Source of the DNA: Lachnospiraceae bacterium
GTDB lineage: Bacteria; Bacillota; Clostridia; Lachnospirales; Lachnospiraceae
NCBI GenBank assembly: GCA_900766915.1
Contig: CAAFXE010000040.1
Coordinates: 1-20,346, forward strand
Length of the DNA stretch: 20,346 nucleotides
Direction of reading: 5' to 3'
Positions 7,845 through 12,570 of the stretch are shown here, piece after piece (the stretch's first letter is position 1; each line of letters opens with the position of its first letter). Made by a program: the position numbers and the translations under genes. The notes under the pieces are model-generated. The model did no database searches. It was not told the DNA's origin and saw nothing but the letters and a program-made list of their open reading frames with translations.

Positions 7845-9005
7845 TTAGTTGAATGACCTTTTCAGTTGCTCTGCCAAGTCGTTCTGCTCCCAGGGCATCG
7901 TTGCAGCACTGTTACCAAAGTGACCATAGCAAGAAACGGAAGCGTATATAGGGCGAGTCAGTCCAAACTTTTGGATGATTGCAGCCGGACGCAGATCTAC
8001 CTGTTTCCGCACAATCTCATATAATGCAGCTTTTACCATTTTTTCCGTCCCAAAAGTGTCAATGCGCACAGATACCGGCTCTGCCAAACCGATGGAATAG
8101 CCCAACTGTACCTCACATTTATCTGCAAGTCCCGCCGCTACAATGTTTTTCGCTATGTAGCGAGCCATATAAGCTCCGCTTCTATCCACCTTTGTGGGAT
8201 CCTTACCGGAGAACGAGCCACCGCCGTGACGAGCGTAACCACCGTAGGTATCCACAATCAGTTTCCGCCCGGTCAAACCGGAATCTCCCGCCGGTCCTCC
8301 AACCACAAAACGACCAGTTGGATTGATAAAGATCTGGGTATCTTCATCCAACAATCCCTTTGGAATAGTCGGAACAATGACGTGCTGTGTAATATCCCTC
8401 CGGATTGTATCAATGTCCGCCTCCTCGCAGTGCTGGGCAGACAGAATCACGGTAGAAACCCGCCTTGGTCGATCCTCCTCATACTCCACCGTCACCTGAG
8501 CTTTTCCATCGGGAAGAAGATAGGGAAGTTCTTGTATCCTCCGCACACGCTCCAGGCGTTTAACAAGCCCGTGAGCCAGCTCAATAGGAAGCGGCATAAG
8601 ACTCTCTGTTTCCCGGCATGCAAAGCCAAACATCATACCTTGATCCCCTGCACCACTGTTTAATTCTTCGACTTTTCCTCTCCGTGTGATACCCATGGCA
8701 ATATCGGGGGATTGCTCATGCAGATCAACAGTAATTCTACAGTTTTCTGAGTCAAATCCTCTTCCAAGCGCAGTATATCCGATCTCCGCGATTACTTTTC
8801 TTGCCACTGCTTCATAGTCAACCTTAGCTGTAGTAGTGACTTCGCCAAAAATGTGAACCTGGTTAGTAGCACAGGTCACTTCACACGCCGAACGAGATGC
8901 AGGATCCTGCATCAGCATTTCATCTAAGATTCTGTCTGCAATCTGATCGCATACCTTATCCGGATGCCCGCAGGTAACAGACTCCGATGTAAAAAATTGA
9001 TTCAT
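7845..9005 (-). CDS. metK: S-adenosylmethionine synthetase (methionine adenosyltransferase)
   Basis: A 386-residue enzyme, the usual length for bacterial MetK, that makes S-adenosylmethionine from methionine and ATP in the cytosol. Diagnostic motifs are intact: GHPDK near the N terminus (13-17, His14 and Asp16 at the active site), the ATP-binding hexapeptide GAGDQG (118-123), and the glycine-rich P-loop region GGGSFSGKDPTKVDRS (261-276). ATG 9005 is preceded by AAGGAG at 8-9 nt. The gene begins 55 bp after the radical SAM gene and ends 29 bp before the 90-residue membrane protein. That 55-bp gap has no room for a SAM riboswitch, which often controls metK in Bacillota. Placement inside a radical SAM operon suggests a supply of cofactor dedicated to that enzyme; whether the genome has another metK cannot be seen. 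Confidence 0.98.
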   Translation of the reverse strand: MNQFFTSESVTCGHPDKVCDQIADRILDEMLMQDPASRSACEVTCATNQVHIFGEVTTTAKVDYEAVARKVIAEIGYTALGRGFDSENCRITVDLHEQSPDIAMGITRRGKVEELNSGAGDQGMMFGFACRETESLMPLPIELAHGLVKRLERVRRIQELPYLLPDGKAQVTVEYEEDRPRRVSTVILSAQHCEEADIDTIRRDITQHVIVPTIPKGLLDEDTQIFINPTGRFVVGGPAGDSGLTGRKLIVDTYGGYARHGGGSFSGKDPTKVDRSGAYMARYIAKNIVAAGLADKCEVQLGYSIGLAEPVSVRIDTFGTEKMVKAALYEIVRKQVDLRPAAIIQKFGLTRPIYASVSCYGHFGNSAATMPWEQNDLAEQLKRSFN

Positions 9006-9060
9006 AAATTATTCTCCTTTTATTATTTTCCAGTTTCTATGCGACTAATTCCCATATGGT

Positions 9061-10425
9061 TTATTTCTGATCTTCCTTTTCTTCCTTTTCAGCCCTGTTT
9101 TCTGCCCACAATTTATCTGCTTCCGGCTTCCAGCAATTAGCATAAGCAACGCACTTATCACACAGATGGTCAATATTTTCCGGCGACTGGAGGTCGGTAG
9201 AATGAGCACCGGTTTCCTTTACCATTTTTCGCAGATATTCCGGATTTTCCAGCATAGGGCAGGGGCGAAGCATGTTATCGTTAAAGGGCATATTGTCATG
9301 GTAGGCCATGAAAAGCGGGCTTTGCAGGGATTCAAGCAGTGTGCTGGTGCGAATGTTAGTATTTGCGTAATGCACGAATACGCAGGGATCCACATCGCCG
9401 TTGGCATTGATGTGCAGATAACGCTTGCCACCGGCTATACAGCCGCCCACATACTCGCCATCGTTCTGGAAGTCAATGGCAAACAGCGGCTTGGTGGCGC
9501 GTAGCTCACGGATACGGTGGTAAACGACCTCACGCTGCTCCGGAGTCGGCAACAGTTCTGGGGCTGCATCGTTGCCAACAGGCATATAGTGGAAGTACCA
9601 AATGAAATAGGCGCCCATGTCAATAAGGCTCTGATAATACTCGTCAGAGGTAATCGCATCGAAATTGACACTTGTATAGCAGGAAGAGATTCCATAAAGC
9701 AACTTGCGCTCATGAAGCAGCTTCATGGCTTTGATTACCTTCTGATATGTACCTGCGCCTCTGCGGCTGTCAGTAGCCGCCTCGTTGCCCTCCAAAGAGA
9801 TAGCGGGAATAAAGTTCTTTACCCTCAACATTTCATCGGCAAATTTATCGTCGATCAGGGTGCCGTTCGTGAAAGCGAGAAAGACACAGTCATTATGCTT
9901 TTCACACAACCGAATCAAATCGTCCTTGCGAACCATCGGTTCACCGCCGGCACAAACATACATATAAACTCCGAGTTCTTTGCCCTGGGATACAATGTTG
10001 TCCATCTCTTCAAAAGTCAGATTCAATTTATTGCCGTATTCTGCCGCCCAGCAGCCGGTACAATGGAGATTACAAGCGGAGGTCACATCGAAGAGGATCG
10101 CCCAAGGAATATTGCAATTGTATTTTTTTCTGGCTTCTTCCTGAATATCCCAACCCACCATGGAAGCGTTGATGAAGAAATTCACGGCCACAGTAGTTAA
10201 AACTTCATGATCAACATCATTGATCAGATGGCGAATGTAAGGATAATATGCGTCATCAGGATTTTCGATAGCGTGACGAATCATTCTTCTTTGCGTTTCA
10301 AATTCACCTTTGGTAAACTTGTCGGCCCAGTCCATCAACTTAACCAAATTCTTTTCAGGTTCTTTGTAGAGATACTTAAATGCCTGTTCAATACCCAGTT
10401 TTTTAATAGTTGTTGATACATTCAT
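9061..10425 (-). CDS. Radical SAM enzyme with SPASM-like C-terminal cysteines
   Basis: A 454-residue radical SAM protein. Cys118, Cys122 and Cys125 form the CxxxCxxC cluster site (in ACNLHCTGCW), and GGEP (160-163) is the SAM-contacting motif. The C-terminal part has C329 and C348 spaced as in SPASM domains (C-x13-G-x4-C), then C389, C422, C425 and C431, enough ligands for at least one auxiliary Fe-S cluster. A ~100-residue, mostly helical N-terminal extension precedes the barrel and a charged Lys/Glu tail ends it. The overall pattern resembles HpnH-like and other C-C bond-forming radical SAM enzymes rather than a clear peptide-modifying maturase, and no precursor peptide gene is visible. The substrate is unknown. 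An open frame extends to 10623, but ATG 10425 has AAGGAG at 8-nt spacing and is the credible start. First gene of an operon with metK, a 90-residue membrane protein and an HdeD-family gene. Confidence 0.9.
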   Translation of the reverse strand: MNVSTTIKKLGIEQAFKYLYKEPEKNLVKLMDWADKFTKGEFETQRRMIRHAIENPDDAYYPYIRHLINDVDHEVLTTVAVNFFINASMVGWDIQEEARKKYNCNIPWAILFDVTSACNLHCTGCWAAEYGNKLNLTFEEMDNIVSQGKELGVYMYVCAGGEPMVRKDDLIRLCEKHNDCVFLAFTNGTLIDDKFADEMLRVKNFIPAISLEGNEAATDSRRGAGTYQKVIKAMKLLHERKLLYGISSCYTSVNFDAITSDEYYQSLIDMGAYFIWYFHYMPVGNDAAPELLPTPEQREVVYHRIRELRATKPLFAIDFQNDGEYVGGCIAGGKRYLHINANGDVDPCVFVHYANTNIRTSTLLESLQSPLFMAYHDNMPFNDNMLRPCPMLENPEYLRKMVKETGAHSTDLQSPENIDHLCDKCVAYANCWKPEADKLWAENRAEKEEKEDQK

Positions 10426-10464
10426 AATGAAGGCTCCTTTTCTGTTATGTATTGTAGTTGGAAT

Positions 10465-10497
10465 CGAAGAAAATGTTTTTGTCCGATTTTTTCTTCG
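10465..10497 (-). promoter_or_regulatory. Inverted repeat in the leader of the radical SAM operon (operator or RNA hairpin)
   Basis: Perfect 9-bp arms CGAAGAAAA (10465-10473) and TTTTCTTCG (10489-10497) flank a 15-nt spacer. The match extends three more bases on each side with one G-T pair (10462-10464 with 10498-10500). It lies 40-72 nt upstream of the radical SAM start codon. It has no U-tract, so it is not a plain terminator. It could be the binding site of the nearby TetR-family regulator or a leader-RNA stem; sequence alone does not decide. Confidence 0.5.
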
Positions 10498-10513
10498 GTT
10501 AAATCCTGAATAC

Positions 10514-10522
10514 ATTTTAACA
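10514..10522 (-). promoter_or_regulatory. Possible extended -10 promoter of the radical SAM operon
   Basis: On the minus strand TGTTAAAAT reads as an extended -10 element (TG-N-TAAAAT). No good -35 hexamer lies at the right distance (TGGCAA is the best). Transcription from here would give a leader of about 80 nt containing the inverted repeat at 10465-10497. Confidence 0.35.
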
Positions 10523-10603
10523 ATTGACAATGAGAGTTGCCACTGGGAAACAAAGCTGTCTATACTATTTAGGAGAAACGGTCGAAATCTGTTGAAATAG
10601 TAG

Positions 10604-10676
10604 AAAAAGCAGAAATTCCTCAAAATTTAAGGAATTTCTGCTTATATACAAAAACGAACAACTTTATTGTGTTGTT
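10604..10676 (-). terminator. Tandem terminator hairpins after the TetR-family gene
   Basis: Two hairpins follow the TetR gene on the minus strand. The first has arms AACAAC/GTTGTT (10671-10676 with 10657-10662, 8-nt loop) and is followed by CGTTTTT. The second is strong: perfect 13-bp arms AGCAGAAATTCCT and its complement (10630-10642 with 10608-10620, 9-nt loop), followed by TTTT. Together they should stop transcription before the radical SAM promoter. The first hairpin also has a T-rich flank on the plus strand. Confidence 0.75.
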
Positions 10677-10679
10677 TTT

Positions 10680-11255
10680 CTATTTTTCATTCTGATTTAA
10701 ATTACCCGTCTCCTTGGCTATCATATATTCTGTGACCCCATAGAAAATCTCTATTATCTGATCAACGCTCTCATCTACATCTGCTTTCATATGATCCCAA
10801 AGGAATTTAAGTACAAACCCAAAAACAGAGTAACAATAAAACCCTCCCAGTTTTTGCACGAAATCCTCCGAAACCGGAGCATCACCGACACGCTTTTTAG
10901 CCACTTCATAAAATCGTTCTTGCATCCTGCCAAAAACAAATCGCTCCAAATGGTCTCTGGGTATAGAGTCAGAAATATGATAAACCAATTTGGAGTTTTC
11001 CTGCATTGCTTTCAAAAACCGCTTTAGACTTTCCGACCAGTTCTCAATTATATCAATTGAGTCAATGTACTTTTTTTCTTTTGAGGTAAGCCAAGCATCC
11101 AGTAGCTCATATATATCCCGGAAATGATAATAAAAGGTGTTCGAGCTGATCTCGCATCTTTCCACAAGAGCAGATACCGTAACTTTACTAAAAGGCATCT
11201 CCACAAGCATTTCTTCAAAGTTTTTCATGATTGCTTTTATCGTATAGTTTGCCAT
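10680..11255 (-). CDS. TetR/AcrR family transcriptional regulator
   Basis: A 191-residue regulator with the family's N-terminal DNA-binding domain: an initial helix (~5-20), then the helix-turn-helix VSALVERCEISSNTFYYHF (~25-43), with the typical FYYHF end of the recognition helix. The C-terminal helical domain (~50-185) is divergent, as is normal for ligand-binding TetR domains, and holds several aromatic and Met residues that could line a pocket. A TTG at 11267 would add four residues and has GAGGG 4 nt upstream; ATG 11255 gives the conventional MANYTIKA start and is chosen with moderate certainty. It begins about 30 bp after the GT8 gene, so the two are probably co-transcribed. It is followed by two hairpins, then the radical SAM operon in the same direction, a candidate target along with the MMPL system. 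Confidence 0.88.
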   Translation of the reverse strand: MANYTIKAIMKNFEEMLVEMPFSKVTVSALVERCEISSNTFYYHFRDIYELLDAWLTSKEKKYIDSIDIIENWSESLKRFLKAMQENSKLVYHISDSIPRDHLERFVFGRMQERFYEVAKKRVGDAPVSEDFVQKLGGFYCYSVFGFVLKFLWDHMKADVDESVDQIIEIFYGVTEYMIAKETGNLNQNEK

Positions 11256-11284
11256 GTGATTTTCCAACTTTCCCTCTCTTTGCT

Positions 11285-12127
11285 TTAATGAAACATATTC
11301 AGATACGCCTCTGCATCCTCATAAAAAATATCAAGTGCACCTATATATTTATCCTTCCATGGCTTATTTCGGCCACAGTAATGCACAATCACCGTATGGG
11401 CTTTGACCCAGTCCAGATTATGCCAGACCTCTGTCGCCATGCGAAACTCATAAATACGCTCAGTCATGTTATAGAGAAACGGATCGATCAACTTGATTTC
11501 CGAACCATACAGGCCACTGATAATATCCTGATCTGGAAGAATCAGGCGATTCCTACACCTGCGGATGTATGCATATATCTCCTCTTCGCTTTGAGATATT
11601 CTCAACTGTTCCAAGTTTAACAGCATAACGCCGGAGTTGATATAGGGTTCGTCTTTTTCCCATGTATTCAACCGTGCGGCATTAAGTAAGCTCATCAATT
11701 TCCCAACATGGGACGCCGCAGCCAACAGGCAACCTTCAAAGGGCATATTGTAAAGTTCCCACAAGCTTTTCAGAACCACAGTATCCGGATCTAAGTAGAG
11801 AATTCGCTCTAACGAATCTGGCAGATATTTCGCCGCCAGAAGCCGATAATACATTTCTGGCGGATAGCGATCCGTTATAGGTGCATCCGAAAATTCTGCC
11901 GCGTCTATTTTTATGGGGCAAAGCACACCATCGGAAGCCAGCACTTCCCGGATTTCAGAAAAGTGCTCCTCGTTCAAAGCGGTATGTAAAAGATACACCG
12001 ACAGTTCTGTATCCGGGTTATGTCGCTTTACGGAAGCTAATAATACGCAAAGCTGATGAAGATAACCGGAATCCAGCGTCATTAGAAGGTTCATCGCTTT
12101 GCGGGGGTTTGTCTGATATCCACACAT
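11285..12127 (-). CDS. Glycosyltransferase family 8 protein
   Basis: A GT8-type retaining glycosyltransferase. Counting from the internal Met at 12094, the fold begins with MNLLMTLDSGYL, the metal/nucleotide-sugar DxD site is LDPD (101-104), and further family motifs are YINSGVMLLNL (151-161) and HYCGRNKPW (238-246). Members transfer hexoses from UDP-sugars onto envelope glycans, lipids or proteins; the acceptor here is unknown. The protein has no membrane helix. The start is uncertain: TTG 12166 and ATG 12151 lack a ribosome binding site, ATG 12127 has AAGGAG at a long 15-nt spacing, and ATG 12094 gives the most conventional N terminus. The chosen ATG 12127 gives 280 residues. It sits just downstream of the arsR/cdsA remnants and upstream of the TetR gene. 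The weak start region may reflect the deletion next to it. Confidence 0.88.
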   Translation of the reverse strand: MCGYQTNPRKAMNLLMTLDSGYLHQLCVLLASVKRHNPDTELSVYLLHTALNEEHFSEIREVLASDGVLCPIKIDAAEFSDAPITDRYPPEMYYRLLAAKYLPDSLERILYLDPDTVVLKSLWELYNMPFEGCLLAAASHVGKLMSLLNAARLNTWEKDEPYINSGVMLLNLEQLRISQSEEEIYAYIRRCRNRLILPDQDIISGLYGSEIKLIDPFLYNMTERIYEFRMATEVWHNLDWVKAHTVIVHYCGRNKPWKDKYIGALDIFYEDAEAYLNMFH

Positions 12128-12197
12128 TTTATTTATTAAGGTCTCCTTCATTCTATCGACTGCCAAGGAACGGGAACCATACGCTATACATCAAATA

Positions 12198-12338
12198 TTA
12201 AGGGCGCAATAAGTAGCTGATGTCAAAACGATCCCATACTCCACCGTGCCCAGGCATCAGATTTCCGAAATCTTTTATTATGGCTGATTTCATAATCAGC
12301 GACACGGAAAGAGCACCGATCTGACCAATTAAGGAAGC
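12198..12338 (-). pseudogene. cdsA: Remnant of cdsA (phosphatidate cytidylyltransferase), C-terminal ~46 codons
   Basis: Translating the minus strand from 12338 to the TAA at 12198-12200 gives the C-terminal signature of CdsA: KDFGNLMPGHGG followed by VWDRFD. CdsA converts phosphatidic acid and CTP to CDP-diacylglycerol, the substrate of phosphatidyltransferases. Only the last ~46 codons remain. Conserved positions upstream are changed: the usual IGDL reads IGAL, and the SLIKR region reads SLIMKS. The fragment ends quickly after the signature. There is no start codon of its own; it is joined, in a different reading frame, to the truncated arsR at a run of G near 12336-12342. I treat it as a decayed relic. 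Confidence 0.75.
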
Positions 12339-12460
12339 CCCCCATTGCGGTCACCGGCAAGCATTAAAAGCAGCAGTTTTTGACGAACTTCATCTCCAAA
12401 GACTACTGACAAATTTTGGCGGGCATCAAATTCAATTTGCAATTTCTTAATTTGATCCAT
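12329..12460 (-). pseudogene. Truncated ArsR-family regulator (N-terminal ~40 codons)
   Basis: ATG 12460, with AGGA 8 nt upstream, opens a 43-codon frame ending in TAA at 12329-12331. The product contains FGDEVRQKLLLLMLAGDRNG (21-40), which matches the first helices of ArsR-type metal/stress repressors (compare the usual ALGDETRQ start). The DNA-recognition helix and the rest are missing, and the last three codons come from the fused cdsA sequence in another frame. Such a fragment cannot bind DNA. It retains its promoter and palindrome upstream, so it marks the original 5' end of a lost operon. The ArsR match is by eye. Confidence 0.65.
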
Positions 12461-12477
12461 TCCATCAGTCCTGTTGA

Positions 12478-12495
12478 AAACACAATTAAGTGTTT
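12478..12495. promoter_or_regulatory. Palindromic operator-like site of the truncated arsR
   Basis: AAACAC and GTGTTT form perfect 6-bp arms around a 6-bp AT-only centre. The site lies between the -10 element and the arsR start, over the predicted transcription start near 12494, the usual place for autorepression by ArsR proteins. With arsR truncated, any binder would have to come from elsewhere. Confidence 0.5.
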
Positions 12496-12501
12496 AATCG
12501 T

Positions 12502-12530
12502 ATTATAACATAATTCGACAAAAAAATCAA
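12502..12530 (-). promoter_or_regulatory. Promoter upstream of the arsR remnant (TTGATT-17-TATAAT)
   Basis: Minus-strand -35 TTGATT (12525-12530) and a perfect -10 TATAAT (12502-12507) are separated by 17 bp. The -35 overlaps the foot of the terminator of the preceding P-type ATPase gene. With the intervening genes reduced to remnants and no terminator visible before 12127, this is the best candidate promoter for the GT8-tetR pair. Confidence 0.75.
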
Positions 12531-12562
12531 GACATCACTTCTATAGATATGATGTCTTGATT
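12519..12562 (-). terminator. Rho-independent terminator of the mntP-ATPase operon
   Basis: A perfect 12-bp stem, ATCAAGACATCA (12526-12537) with TGATGTCTTGAT (12550-12561), has a 12-nt loop and is followed on the minus strand by a run of T. It starts 9 bp after the ATPase stop. On the plus strand the stem is followed by TCTTTTT, so it may work in both directions. Confidence 0.9.
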
Positions 12563-12570
12563 CTTTTTAC

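Noticed and set aside
9006..9060. SAM riboswitch before metK
   Set aside because: Only 55 bp separate metK from the radical SAM stop codon, too short, and no SAM-I-type elements are visible.
9517..10200. A 227-codon open frame on the plus strand
   Set aside because: It lies wholly inside the radical SAM gene on the other strand, has no ribosome binding site and no family features; it is a shadow frame.
9061..10425. Radical SAM peptide (sactipeptide/RiPP) maturation cluster
   Set aside because: No short precursor-peptide gene, no recognition-domain protein and no peptidase next to it; the SPASM-like cysteines alone do not show this.
10426..10623. N-terminal extension of the radical SAM protein to 10623
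   Set aside because: Those codons cover the promoter, leader repeat and part of the tetR terminator, and ATG 10425 has a proper ribosome binding site.
12153..12191. A 12-codon minus-strand frame just before the GT8 gene, a possible leader peptide
   Set aside because: No ribosome binding site and no attenuator structure; probably debris of the arsR/cdsA deletion.
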